Below, in pieces: positions 43,802-52,525 of a stretch of 64,000 nt of DNA. The notes beneath the pieces are model-generated. The model was given only the letters and a program-made list of their open reading frames with translations, ran no database searches and had not been told where the DNA came from. The stretch is from JABACD01 sp047639675 (GTDB lineage Bacteria; Planctomycetota; UBA1135; GCA-002686595), in assembly GCA_047639675.1 (NCBI GenBank), contig JBLIOI010000005.1, positions 20,313 to 84,312 of the forward strand, given 5' to 3'. Both the position numbers and the translations under genes were made by a program. The stretch's first letter is position 1, and each line of letters opens with the position of its first letter.

Positions 43802-45076
43802 ATGAGTTTCCGTATTGGTGAGTGCTCCTCCTGTGGAGCCAACTACAAACTACCCGCCTCCTTCGCAGCCGACCAAGCCCGCTGTAAGAACTGCGGTGGC
43901 GTAGTTCAAATCGGCAAGGCCGGTGAACCGGCGGCCCCCAAGGCCGCTGCCTCAACTCCGACCGAGGACCTCAAAGAAGTCACGCGTCCCAAGAAGAAGA
44001 GCTCCGGCCCTTCGATGAAAGAACGATTGATGGCTGAACGCAAAGCTGCTGAGGCCGCTGCAGCCAAGCCTGCGGCAGCCAAGCCAGCCCCCGCCAAGCC
44101 TGCGACTGCAAAAGCGCCGGCCCCCAAGCCCGCCGCGACCGAAAGTAAAGCCCCCGCCAAGAGCAGTAGCTCACGCCGTTCACGCTCCGGCTCACGCCGG
44201 GCGGACGGCGACAGCGGCGACGAAGGCGGCAAGGAAAAGGGCGGCTCACGTCGCCGTCGCTCCGCGCCCGAGAAGAAGAAGGCGCCGGTGGGCGGCATGA
44301 TTGCCATGGTACTGATGGTCGCCGTACTCGGCGCCGCCGGCTACTTCTACATGAACCGGGGTGAGGAGGATTCAGCCGAGGCAGCCGACGGCACCACGGA
44401 AGATGTGGTGATGAACACCTCTGATGCTGATGGCGAAGCCGCCGGAACTGACGGTGAGGGCACGGAGCCCATTGTCAAGGATGCAGAAGATGGCGACGAG
44501 GCTGATGGCGCAGCGGAAGACGGCAGCGAGGAGACCCTTACCGCAGTGGCCAAGCCTAAGAAGGAAGCCAAGGCCGGCGACCCTGACACGGTCGATCTGA
44601 CTCTCATCGAAGACTACGGCCCGATCGCCGGTTGTGACGAGGCTCGCTTCCTTGAGCTTCAAGAACTGGCAGCGGTCATGGTCGATCCGGAAGCCGGTGC
44701 TGCCGGCAACCGCGCGCGCAACAAGTTGGTAGAGGCTGGCAAGGAAGCTTTCCCTGCCGTCTTCAACGCTTTGAAGGCTTTGGATCTGACGGATAACGAT
44801 CAGTTTCGCTCCGCCGACGTTTGCCAGAAGGCTCTAGAGAGTCTTTGTAACGGCAACAACTTTGGTTGGAAATACCCCAGCCAAGAGCCTGTGAAGTTCC
44901 ACTACTTCGACAAGAAGGTGATCGTCGCCTGGTCCAAGGCTTGGGATCAAGCCAAGGACAACGACGGCGCGTGGGCCAAACTCGCCAAGCTCGACTCGCT
45001 TCCAGCCAAGGAAGAGGAAGAGGTCGGGGAAGATGACGATACGGCAGACGCCTTGGATGGCCTGGACGACCTGTAA
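43802..45076 (+). CDS. Zinc-ribbon membrane protein with Ala/Pro/Lys-rich linker
   Basis: 424 residues. Zinc ribbon FRIGECSSCGANYKLPA plus QARCKNCGGVVQIG. A low-complexity Ala-Pro-Lys then Ser-Arg linker covers about 70-155 (KPAAAKPAPAKPATAK, SSSSRRSRSGSRR). A transmembrane helix at about 163-182 (GGMIAMVLMVAVLGAAGYFY) follows, with an acidic periplasmic stretch next. The C-terminal domain (LELQELAAVMVDPE, AGKEAFPAVFNALKALDL, CQKALESLCNGNNFGW, VAWSKAWDQAK) parallels the end of the preceding gene's product. A strong bidirectional terminator follows. Structural or signalling role, unknown. Confidence 0.75.
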   Translation: MSFRIGECSSCGANYKLPASFAADQARCKNCGGVVQIGKAGEPAAPKAAASTPTEDLKEVTRPKKKSSGPSMKERLMAERKAAEAAAAKPAAAKPAPAKPATAKAPAPKPAATESKAPAKSSSSRRSRSGSRRADGDSGDEGGKEKGGSRRRRSAPEKKKAPVGGMIAMVLMVAVLGAAGYFYMNRGEEDSAEAADGTTEDVVMNTSDADGEAAGTDGEGTEPIVKDAEDGDEADGAAEDGSEETLTAVAKPKKEAKAGDPDTVDLTLIEDYGPIAGCDEARFLELQELAAVMVDPEAGAAGNRARNKLVEAGKEAFPAVFNALKALDLTDNDQFRSADVCQKALESLCNGNNFGWKYPSQEPVKFHYFDKKVIVAWSKAWDQAKDNDGAWAKLAKLDSLPAKEEEEVGEDDDTADALDGLDDL

Positions 45077-45118
45077 AGCAAAGCCTGGCCGATCCGGTCA
45101 GTTGCTAAGGAGCCACTA

Positions 45119-45157
45119 AAAAGGGGGCGGGCGCTTGAACAGCGCCCGCCCCCTTTT
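45119..45157. terminator. Strong bidirectional intrinsic terminator
   Basis: A perfect 17-bp stem, aaaagggggcgggcgct (45119-45135) with its complement at 45141-45157, closes on the loop tgaac. The A-run on the left arm pairs with a T-run on the right arm, so it reads as a Rho-independent terminator in both directions. It sits exactly between the converging zinc-ribbon gene and the secreted-protein gene. Confidence 0.93.
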
Positions 45158-45177
45158 CTGTAACGAACGCCCCCCGC

Positions 45178-46251
45178 TTAGGGCTGCTCTTCCAGTACCG
45201 AAACCTTGTGCTCGAGCCATCCAAACATGACCAACTCCTGCGAGCTGTGCACCTTGCCGTCCGGTCCGTCGACATATTGGACGAGCTTGGTACTCACCTC
45301 TTCGTCGGCCCTGAAGTCTTGGACATCGTGTAGGTGGGCCCCTTCTAGATCCCAGCGAACCGTGCCGGAGCCCTGCAGCTTCAACTGAACCAGCGCGGAT
45401 TCGATCCGAATGCCTGCCAAGCGGCTCTTCAACATAAGGCTGCCGTCTGCACGATCGCGCATGTCGCGCTCAAGCGTCACGTCGAAATCCAACTTGAGTA
45501 GTGCGAGCATTCTACCGGCACTGCTCTCCTCGGTGCCGATCCAGGTAGCCTTGACTGTGCCTTCCTCCTTCTCGCCAAACAGGTTAGAGATAGAGAGGCC
45601 AGTACCGAGTCGCATGATGCGATACAGCGGCGCTTTAACCCCGTTGCCGAGTTCCATGTCCGTGTCTCCGCCCGAGTTGAAAACGCCCGCCAAAACTCCC
45701 GGTGCCATATCCCAACTCGATCCAAGCTTGACGGGATCCTTGGGCATCAGTTCACGCATGCTCATGCTTACGCTCAAGCCAGGCAACAGTTCCTCAATGC
45801 CATTTTTCTTGTCGTAGTAGCGCCCGTATTCTTTGTCCTCGGGCACCCAAGTGAACATCACACTCCGGCCCACGAACCCTGAATCTCCGATGATGGCACC
45901 GTCTTTGGTAGTCAGCCCGCCTGCGGAAGTTTCGGTGTTCGCCTCAAAGCGACACTCATTGAACATCCGGTTCATCTTGGTCGGACGGCCATCGGCACGT
46001 TCGAAGACGCGGTCTGTGACCGTCAAGTATTGCGTGCTATCGAGATCAAAGAGCCGCTGAGAAACGACGCGCTCGCCGTTTGCCTCCGACACTTGCGACT
46101 TGGCAGACAGCGTATGCTTAGTGACCATCTCGCGACGAAGGAGCACATCAGGCTTGGGAGCCCAAACCAATTCCTGTGCAGGCGGACTAGGCGCCGGTTG
46201 CATGGAACTGCAGAGAAAGAGCGGAAAGATAAGCAGTTGGAAGTATTTCAT
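45178..46251 (-). CDS. Secreted protein of unknown function
   Basis: 357 residues from ATG (MKYFQLLIFPLFLCSSMQPA); an upstream extension of 29 codons would overlap the previous gene and is rejected. The N-terminus is a signal peptide, cleaved or possibly lipid-modified at LFLCSS (imperfect lipobox). The mature part is beta-rich with alternating strands: QYLTVTDRVFERADGRPTKM, LGSSWDMAPGVLAGVFN, SSAGRMLALLKLDFDVTLER and SLMLKSRLAGIRIESALVQL. The pattern recalls planctomycete secreted proteins of unknown role. It lies downstream of a YwqK-type repeat gene on the same strand. Confidence 0.6.
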   Translation of the reverse strand: MKYFQLLIFPLFLCSSMQPAPSPPAQELVWAPKPDVLLRREMVTKHTLSAKSQVSEANGERVVSQRLFDLDSTQYLTVTDRVFERADGRPTKMNRMFNECRFEANTETSAGGLTTKDGAIIGDSGFVGRSVMFTWVPEDKEYGRYYDKKNGIEELLPGLSVSMSMRELMPKDPVKLGSSWDMAPGVLAGVFNSGGDTDMELGNGVKAPLYRIMRLGTGLSISNLFGEKEEGTVKATWIGTEESSAGRMLALLKLDFDVTLERDMRDRADGSLMLKSRLAGIRIESALVQLKLQGSGTVRWDLEGAHLHDVQDFRADEEVSTKLVQYVDGPDGKVHSSQELVMFGWLEHKVSVLEEQP

Positions 46252-46334
46252 GTGTCGGTGGCTTGCCCCGTTCCTTGGAGCGGCTTCAATCGTTGTTCTT
46301 GGGTGGATAGGAAGGAAGATCATTTCTGTTGAGC

Positions 46335-47378
46335 TCAAAGGCCCCCACCCTTGCCATTCTTACCGTCCTTAACGGTAGCCCCCGAGCGAATCGTCGGCGC
46401 CTGACGCTTGTCACCTAGGAGTTCAGGGTTCTCTTCCTTGCCGCCTTTGCGCGGCTTTCGTCCATCGACGTACTCACCACTGCCCTCGGTATCCACGGTT
46501 CCATCCACGGTCCAGAACGTGACATCACCGCTAAGTTTCCCGTCGACCATTGCGGTCTCTACGCGCTTTTGGCCGTTCTTGAACCACTGCTTGTACAAGC
46601 CGGTACGTATGCCATTGACATAGTTACACTCGTACTTTTTTTGACCGTTGTCGAAGTAGCCGGACCAGTTCCCCACGGCCTTGCCCAGCCTGTAAGTTCC
46701 GCGACCTTCGACCTCACCATTCTCAAACCAATAGGTCCATTGGGCGTCTTCTTTGTCGCGCATGAAGGACCCTTCAAAGTAAAGCTCTCCATTCGGGTGA
46801 TAGCGCTTCCAAAGACCATTCTGCTTGTCTTTCAAGTAGCTGCCCTCGGCCATTTTGTTGCCATCTATGTCATGGGTCACCCAAAAGCCCGAGCGCTTGC
46901 CAATTTGGTAGGACCCCTTCGACTGCGGCACGCCATTCTCGAACCAGAGCTCCCATTCGCCGGTGCGCTCGCCCAAGTAGTAAGCCCCCTGCTCCTTTAG
47001 TGCACCGTCGTTTTTCCACCAGGTCCTCCAATAGCCATCGCGTTGACCGAGGGCCCAGTTTCCTTCTGAGCCACGGTAACCATCCTTGCGCCAGTACTTC
47101 CACTTCCCAACGCGGTGGTAGTCCTCAAGAGTTCCCTCGTAAGCCTTCTTACCGTTTTCGTGCCAACCAGTCCAAGGACCGTCAAGTCGGCCCTTATAGA
47201 GGTGGCCCTCGCGTGCCTTGACGCCGTTCTCGTGGATGATGGTGACCCATTCACCACGAGCTTCCGGAACGGACTCCTGCTCCTGCGCCGGCTCTTGGGG
47301 CGCCTGAGAGAGAGAGAGCCCAATGGCAAGGACCGCAAGTGGGCTGGCGAGGAGCCCTAGGGAGGGAATGGAGAGCAT
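46335..47378 (-). CDS. Secreted YwqK/MORN-variant repeat protein
   Basis: 347 residues from ATG (MLSIPSLGLLASPLAVLAIG), giving a signal peptide; an upstream start would add 20 residues. The body is about ten to eleven repeats of roughly 23 residues of the type GxWxxWxxNGxxxxEGxYxxGxxxG, for example WTGWHENGKKAYEGTLE, WELWFENGVPQSKGSYQIG and LYKQWFKNGQKRVETAMVDG. This COG2849 family is often labelled antitoxin but is better viewed as a beta-repeat surface or periplasmic protein. The Lys/Gly-rich tail is disordered. It forms a cluster with a JAMM protease and a second YwqK protein. Confidence 0.85.
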   Translation of the reverse strand: MLSIPSLGLLASPLAVLAIGLSLSQAPQEPAQEQESVPEARGEWVTIIHENGVKAREGHLYKGRLDGPWTGWHENGKKAYEGTLEDYHRVGKWKYWRKDGYRGSEGNWALGQRDGYWRTWWKNDGALKEQGAYYLGERTGEWELWFENGVPQSKGSYQIGKRSGFWVTHDIDGNKMAEGSYLKDKQNGLWKRYHPNGELYFEGSFMRDKEDAQWTYWFENGEVEGRGTYRLGKAVGNWSGYFDNGQKKYECNYVNGIRTGLYKQWFKNGQKRVETAMVDGKLSGDVTFWTVDGTVDTEGSGEYVDGRKPRKGGKEENPELLGDKRQAPTIRSGATVKDGKNGKGGGL

Positions 47379-47511
47379 GCTGATTGAGAAGAGGTCTGCT
47401 GAGGATTGAAATGGATGCACAGCATATACGCCGCGCAAGCGTCCTTGTTAACCCGAACTATTCGTCCTTGGGATAGTTCGAGTTGAGTGCGTCCAGGAGG
47501 AATGGCCTGAT

Positions 47512-47934
47512 TTACCGTCGGAGCTGCGTCAGACAGCCAGGGGTGGGAGCCCTCCAGAGGCTAAATTGGCCACCGCTAGCACCTCCAACGCTCAGAATCC
47601 CACAGACCCAATCCCCCGTCATTTCGGCTAAATCAAGTGCTGACGGCCGGCTCAGGCCACTTGGGTGCGAGTGCCAGGCCCCTAGAATCCGTCGATTCAG
47701 TCGCTGGGCCAAACGCTCGGTCGCAAGATGCTCTAGAGGGTCCAATCGAAAGCGGCCGGGGCGGTCATCTAGATTGGTCAGGGTAGCCACATCCGCGATG
47801 GTCCAACAAGTCTCAGTTCGCGAACCCATCAAGAGGCCGCAGACCTCTAGCGGTGCACTCCGCAAACTCTTCCGAATCATCTCCCGCTCAAGCTCGATGG
47901 ACAACGAGTACCGCAGTGTCCACGAAATTTGCAT
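47512..47934 (-). CDS. JAMM/MPN+ metallopeptidase (M67 family)
   Basis: 140 residues from ATG; an overlapping TTG one codon upstream is possible. The JAB1/MPN+ zinc site is complete: Glu in SAPLEVCGLLMGS, then AWHSHPSGLSRPSALDLAEM giving H-x-H-P-x7-S-x2-D. The protein is a single small domain, like the bacterial Mec+/RadC-independent JAMM enzymes that process ubiquitin-like sulfur carriers or other short tails. No sulfur carrier or E1-like gene is nearby. It lies 7 bases after the YwqK lipoprotein stop and 134 bases before the next YwqK gene, all on one strand. Confidence 0.88.
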   Translation of the reverse strand: MQISWTLRYSLSIELEREMIRKSLRSAPLEVCGLLMGSRTETCWTIADVATLTNLDDRPGRFRLDPLEHLATERLAQRLNRRILGAWHSHPSGLSRPSALDLAEMTGDWVCGILSVGGASGGQFSLWRAPTPGCLTQLRR

Positions 47935-47943
47935 CAAGCGAAC

Positions 47944-49305
47944 CTAGTTCTGTTTGTCGCTCACCAACTGGTCGCCCGAGTAAGTCCCACTCCAACTCTC
48001 CATCAGCTTGCCTTCTTCAGACCAGAGCTTCCATTCGCCTTCGCGTACGCCAACTTTCATTGTGCCTTCGCTGGCCTTCTCGCCACTGGGATGCCAAGTC
48101 GTCATGGGACCTTCGAGCACGCCGGCTACATAGGTGGCCGTTTCCTTCGGATTTCCGCCACTGTAGAAAACATGCTGTAAACCATCGGCCTCGCCATCTG
48201 CAAATTCACCTTCAAATACGAGGATGCCTTCCGAGGTCCAAGACTTGCGCAACCCATGGAAGACGCCCGCCTTGTAGTTCTCGATGACAACCGGTAACCC
48301 CTGCAAGTCCCACACGTGCCATTCGCCAACGCGGACATTGTTTGCGGTCTGACCCTTCATGCGCGGCGCGCCGGTCTTGTACCACTCCCCAAACGTTCCA
48401 GAGCGTAGTCCGTCCAAGTACTCCACCCGCGAAGCCAAGGCTCCGTTAGCGTGCCAGCGCGTGTGAGCACCGTTGCGAACACCGGCCTTATACGCGGTCT
48501 CGTCGGTTTGAACTCCGCGCTTGTTCCAGTAACGCTCAAGACCATCGCGCACTCCGTCCTTCCAGAGGGCCTTCATTTTGACGCTGCCCAAGACGTGCAT
48601 CAGCCACTGCTCGCCTGTCTGTTGGCCACGATCCCAGAAGTCGATCGAGCGCAAAGAACCCAGCGCATGCCATCGCAACCATTTGCCATCGGCCATATCC
48701 ATCACGAAGGTACCTTCGGACTTCACAGTGCCCGTGTCGAACCAACTGCGGTAGGGGCCATCAGTAGCGCCCTCCTTGTAGACCCGCTGCAGCTCAACCT
48801 GTCCGTTCGCATACCAACGCCACTCAGGACCGTGGGAAATCCAGCCCCCCGTTTCGTCTTGGTAGCGATGTCCCTGCAAGCGTAGGTCCTCGCTCGGCCA
48901 ATGCTCTTCGTAGAACTCTACCGCCGTGCCCTCCCATTCTTCGAGCGCTTCTAGGCGGTCCAGCGAGGGGTCGGGAATCCCAGCCTGGGCGGGTGGGATT
49001 TGTTCCAAGGGCACACTCGCGAAGGCGGTTTCCTGTTCCGTATTTGGTTGTGGCGCCGCGTCCGGATCCGCCGCTTTCTTGCCCGAGATCTTTGGCGTTT
49101 CTTCCTGCTCAAAATCCGAACTGAATGGAATCGGCGATTCAAGCACTTCTGCTGCTGCTGCTGCTGCTTGCGCAGCGCCTGCGCCTGCGCCAGAGTCAGC
49201 CGGCTCCGATTTTGAACCGCAACCCCAGGCGATAACGAAGCAAGCTACAAGCGAGGTCGCTCGTTCAATCTGGAACGGATGGTTGAAGAATTTTCTGATC
49301 AGCAT
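47944..49305 (-). CDS. YwqK/MORN-variant repeat lipoprotein
   Basis: 453 residues. The signal peptide ends in VIAWGCGSKSEP, a lipobox with the lipidated Cys, followed by an Ala-rich spacer (AAAAAAEVLE) encoded by a short CTG/GCT microsatellite. From about residue 125 to the end run thirteen or so YwqK repeats, such as WRWYANGQVELQRVYKEG, YRSWFDTGTVKSEGTFV, LERYWNKRGVQTDETAYKAG and MTTWHPSGEKASEGTMKVG. Membrane-anchored repeat scaffold; function unknown. The JAMM protease gene follows after 7 bases, so co-expression is very likely. Confidence 0.85.
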   Translation of the reverse strand: MLIRKFFNHPFQIERATSLVACFVIAWGCGSKSEPADSGAGAGAAQAAAAAAEVLESPIPFSSDFEQEETPKISGKKAADPDAAPQPNTEQETAFASVPLEQIPPAQAGIPDPSLDRLEALEEWEGTAVEFYEEHWPSEDLRLQGHRYQDETGGWISHGPEWRWYANGQVELQRVYKEGATDGPYRSWFDTGTVKSEGTFVMDMADGKWLRWHALGSLRSIDFWDRGQQTGEQWLMHVLGSVKMKALWKDGVRDGLERYWNKRGVQTDETAYKAGVRNGAHTRWHANGALASRVEYLDGLRSGTFGEWYKTGAPRMKGQTANNVRVGEWHVWDLQGLPVVIENYKAGVFHGLRKSWTSEGILVFEGEFADGEADGLQHVFYSGGNPKETATYVAGVLEGPMTTWHPSGEKASEGTMKVGVREGEWKLWSEEGKLMESWSGTYSGDQLVSDKQN

Positions 49306-49357
49306 GATTCAAAGTCTTACGCAGGGAAGATCCTGACTGTTTGGAGAGAAGCCGGAA

Positions 49358-50773
49358 TCAGGACGACGTCTGAGCCTCGCGGGGACCGACCATTTCACCC
49401 GGGATCACAGCCTTATCGAACTCTTCTCCGCTGAGGAAGCCCATCTCGATCACGGTTTCGCGCAGCGTCAAATTGTCCATGTAAGCCTTCTTAGCCACCT
49501 TCGCCGCATTGTCGTAACCAATGTGACGGTTTAACGCTGTGACAAGCATTAGAGATTTACGCATCAAGGAGTCCACGCGATCGGCGTCGAGCTCCAAGCC
49601 GTCGATGCACTTCTCACGCAGAGAATCACAACCGTCTGAAAGCACACATAAGGACTCGAGCACATTGTGAATCATCACCGGCTTGAACACGTTCAGCTCA
49701 AAGTTGCCTTGGCTTCCCGCTATACCAACTGTCACATCATTGCCCATGACTTGCACACAAACCATGGTCATTGCCTCGCATTGCGTCGGGTTGACCTTAC
49801 CCGGCATGATCGATGAACCGGGTTCGTTAGCGGGCAATTTGAGTTCACCAAGACCGCAACGAGGACCGGAACCTAGCCAACGAATATCGTTTGCGATCTT
49901 CATCAGCCCAGCGGCCGCGACTTTGAAAGTGCCATGCAAGAACACCAATGCATCATGACCGGCTAGAGCCGAAAATTTATTGGGTGCGGTGACGAAGGCC
50001 AAGCCAGTTTCCTTAGCAATCTTGGACGCTACAAGCTCGGAGAAGCGTGGGTCCGTGTTCAAGCCTGTGCCGACGGCGGTGCCGCCTTGGGCCAGCTCGA
50101 AGATCGCAGGCAAAGCACTCTTGATAGCACGCCGCGCGTCTCGCAACTGTTGGACATAGCCGGAGAATTCCTGTCCGACAGTCAGGGGCGTCGCGTCTTG
50201 CAAGTGAGTTCGGCCAATCTTGACCGTGTCCTTCCACTCCTCGCCCTTGGCTTCGAGAGACTTCTCCAAAGCACTCAGTGCAGGTAATAGGCGATTGACC
50301 GTTTGTTCAGCCGCAGCGATGTGCATCGCCGTAGGAAATGTGTCGTTCGAGGACTGGGCGCGGTTGCAATGATCGTTGGGGTGCACGGGCGACTTGCTGC
50401 CCATCTCGCCACCGAGCATTTGAATCGCGCGGTTGGAGATCACCTCATTGGTGTTCATGTTCGACTGAGTTCCCGATCCGGTCTGCCAAACGACAAGCGG
50501 AAAGTGCTCGTCGAGAGTTCCTTCGATAACCTCGTCGGCAGCGGCCAATAAGGCCTTCTGCTGGTCTTCTTCGAGCATGTCAAGCTCGCCCAGATCGATA
50601 TTGGCCAGGGCAGCGCATTTCTTGACGATGCCCAAGGCGCGAATCATCGGGCGCGTGAACGTGTGTCCACCGATCTTGAAGTTCTGGCGCGAACGTTGGG
50701 TTTGGGCGCCATAGAGGGCACTGTCCGGAACCTCGATCGGTCCCATGGAGTCACTTTCGGTACGGGTCTTCAT
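49358..50773 (-). CDS. fumC: Fumarate hydratase, class II
   Basis: 471 residues, normal for FumC. Landmarks are RTESDSMGPIEVPDSALYG, YGAQTQRSRQNFKIGG, WQTGSGTQSNMNTNEVISN, HPNDHCNRAQSSNDTFPTA, KIGRTHLQDATPLTVGQEF, GTAVGTGLNT and the superfamily signature GSSIMPGKVNPTQCEAMT with the catalytic Ser. The oxygen-stable, iron-free enzyme converts fumarate to malate in the TCA cycle. Located just upstream of the YwqK lipoprotein with a 52-base gap; no other TCA genes adjoin. Confidence 0.97.
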   Translation of the reverse strand: MKTRTESDSMGPIEVPDSALYGAQTQRSRQNFKIGGHTFTRPMIRALGIVKKCAALANIDLGELDMLEEDQQKALLAAADEVIEGTLDEHFPLVVWQTGSGTQSNMNTNEVISNRAIQMLGGEMGSKSPVHPNDHCNRAQSSNDTFPTAMHIAAAEQTVNRLLPALSALEKSLEAKGEEWKDTVKIGRTHLQDATPLTVGQEFSGYVQQLRDARRAIKSALPAIFELAQGGTAVGTGLNTDPRFSELVASKIAKETGLAFVTAPNKFSALAGHDALVFLHGTFKVAAAGLMKIANDIRWLGSGPRCGLGELKLPANEPGSSIMPGKVNPTQCEAMTMVCVQVMGNDVTVGIAGSQGNFELNVFKPVMIHNVLESLCVLSDGCDSLREKCIDGLELDADRVDSLMRKSLMLVTALNRHIGYDNAAKVAKKAYMDNLTLRETVIEMGFLSGEEFDKAVIPGEMVGPREAQTSS

Positions 50774-50840
50774 CAGTCGTTGAGGTGTATGACGGTTCTG
50801 GATCAGCCGCGTACCCTACTGAACTAGGCGCCCGAGCCCC

Positions 50841-51962
50841 TCAAATATCGCCTAGGAACTCCGAGCTAGCCTTCTTCCACCAATCCCGCCAGGCACGAAC
50901 GCGCTTGCTTCGCTCACCCGGTTTTGCATTGGGGTCGAAGTTGTGGTCGCGCCCGGTGATGATGTGCAAAGCCGCCATGGCTGCCTCACGCACTACAGGC
51001 TCCTGGTCCTCCAAGGCATCGATCAATGATTCGATCGCCATGGGCGAGCTCAAGTCCCCGCAAACGCGGGCCACGGCCATGCGCACAAAGACATCCGAGT
51101 CCTTGAGCAACGGAAGTAGAAAAGGCACGACCTGTGGATCCTTCGTCTCGCCCAAGGATTGGACGGCGTTCCAGCGCGTTCCAGCCGTCTCGCTGGACAG
51201 GTCGGCGAGCTCTGCCTCGTAATTGGGTCCTTTGGAAACCACAGGAAGCTCCACGCGCGCGGGTGTGTTTCTTGCCGCCAAGGCGGTTTCTTGATCGGCG
51301 AGCCGTGTGGAGAACCCGTCGAGCTGATTGCGGGATTTCAATACTTGCGCGAGAAGTTGGTCGTGGCGCTGACCTGAACCGACCTCCCCATCGCGTTGTT
51401 CGGTGGCGAGCCGCGCGAGTTCGCCGTCGATCTTGCGCAACTGAGTGCGAGCGCCGGAGAGTTCCTCGCGCAAGCCGGCGAGTTCGGTTTCCGCTTCTGA
51501 TTGCCGTTGGTTGAAGTTCGAACGCAAGCGAATCTCAAGCTGCTCGTCACGATCCCGCGCACGCAAGCTGATCTGATCGAGATCATCACCGACCGCCTCA
51601 AGCTCGCCGTCAAGAGCTTCGCGATAGTGGCCATCTTCCTGGCGCATGGTGTTGATTTCGCCCGAAAAGAACCACGCGCTCGATCCTGCCATGATCAAAG
51701 CCAAGAGCCCGATCCAGTTGGCATTAGACGAGTCTGCGGTGGCCGGCGGCGGTGCGACAGCCACGCTCGGCTTGGCACTAAGAGTTTGATTGGCGGCTCT
51801 CTTCCCCGTATCTGGAGAAACGACGCCCACGCCCCCCGAACCGCTCATGGCGGATTCGCAAATGGTGCAAATCACCCGTCCCTGCAACATTCGAGCCTTG
51901 CCCCCGGCGAAATCAGCCTCGGGAACAGATTCGTTGCAAAGGTCACAGAATTGGATTTTCAT
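50841..51962 (-). CDS. Zinc-ribbon, membrane-anchored coiled-coil HEAT protein
   Basis: 373 residues. An N-terminal four-Cys ribbon (IQFCDLCNESVPEAD, GRVICTICESAM) precedes a membrane helix at about 83-102 (IGLLALIMAGSSAWFFSGE), a coiled coil at about 105-235 (LDQISLRARDRDEQLEIRL, ELAGLREELSGARTQLRKI), and HEAT repeats at 255-340 (TRWNAVQSLGETKDPQVVP, VVREAAMAALHIITG). The C-terminus HNFDPNAKPGERSKRV then RAWRDWWKKASSE matches the Trp-cluster ending of other HEAT proteins here. Architecture echoes the zinc-ribbon pair at 42-45 kb. Unknown function; probably a periplasmic or envelope scaffold. Confidence 0.75.
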   Translation of the reverse strand: MKIQFCDLCNESVPEADFAGGKARMLQGRVICTICESAMSGSGGVGVVSPDTGKRAANQTLSAKPSVAVAPPPATADSSNANWIGLLALIMAGSSAWFFSGEINTMRQEDGHYREALDGELEAVGDDLDQISLRARDRDEQLEIRLRSNFNQRQSEAETELAGLREELSGARTQLRKIDGELARLATEQRDGEVGSGQRHDQLLAQVLKSRNQLDGFSTRLADQETALAARNTPARVELPVVSKGPNYEAELADLSSETAGTRWNAVQSLGETKDPQVVPFLLPLLKDSDVFVRMAVARVCGDLSSPMAIESLIDALEDQEPVVREAAMAALHIITGRDHNFDPNAKPGERSKRVRAWRDWWKKASSEFLGDI

Positions 51963-52088
51963 CGACTTGGATCTATTAGGGTATTCTCTTGGACTGCATC
52001 GGAGCCTGCGTCGCTTGCCTCAGCACCCCGCACAAGACTACGCCGACCCTATACCTGTAATCCATAGCCGACTACAAACCCTGCTCCA

Positions 52089-52499
52089 ATGACTATTCAC
52101 GTCTCGCAAGGTCTGCGCCAGGTTCTAGATGACCTGGGGCATGAATTCCTCCGAGAATTCCTGGAGATCGAGACCTCCCGCAATCCGGACAACGTAGAGG
52201 CCCTAGCGGAGCTTGGGCACATCTACACCCTTCAGGGCCAGTGGAATAAGGGCTTGACGGTCGATCTACAGCTCGTCGCTGTCGTACCTGAGAGTTCAAC
52301 CGTGCGCTATAACCTGGCCTGCTCCTACGCCTTGCTCGGTCGCATCGACGAGGCTTTTGACGCACTCAACACGGCCGTGGATCTTGGCTATGACGAGGAT
52401 TTGTTCATGGCCGAAGATTCGGATCTGGAAGCGCTTCGCAACGATCAGCGCTTTCGCACATTGTTGGAGCGCATTCGCTCTCTGAAGGAACTCTCTTAA
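52089..52499 (+). CDS. Small TPR-repeat protein
   Basis: 136 residues, no signal peptide. Two to three tetratricopeptide repeats: NPDNVEALAELGHIYTLQGQ, STVRYNLACSYALLGRIDEA and the variant FDALNTAVDLGYDEDLFMAE, followed by the late motif DSDLEALRNDQRFRTLLERI. This last motif is common in small TPR proteins with a terminal DxDLxxLRxDpRF segment. A cytoplasmic adaptor is inferred. It is divergent from the zinc-ribbon HEAT gene and converges with a HEAT lipoprotein gene 26 bases away. Confidence 0.85.
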   Translation: MTIHVSQGLRQVLDDLGHEFLREFLEIETSRNPDNVEALAELGHIYTLQGQWNKGLTVDLQLVAVVPESSTVRYNLACSYALLGRIDEAFDALNTAVDLGYDEDLFMAEDSDLEALRNDQRFRTLLERIRSLKELS

Positions 52500-52525
52500 C
52501 CAACTCCCCCACGCTGGCTCAGCGC

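Noticed and set aside
46335..49305. Toxin-antitoxin system
   Set aside because: YwqK-type repeats are often labelled antitoxin, but these proteins are exported repeat scaffolds and no toxin gene is adjacent.
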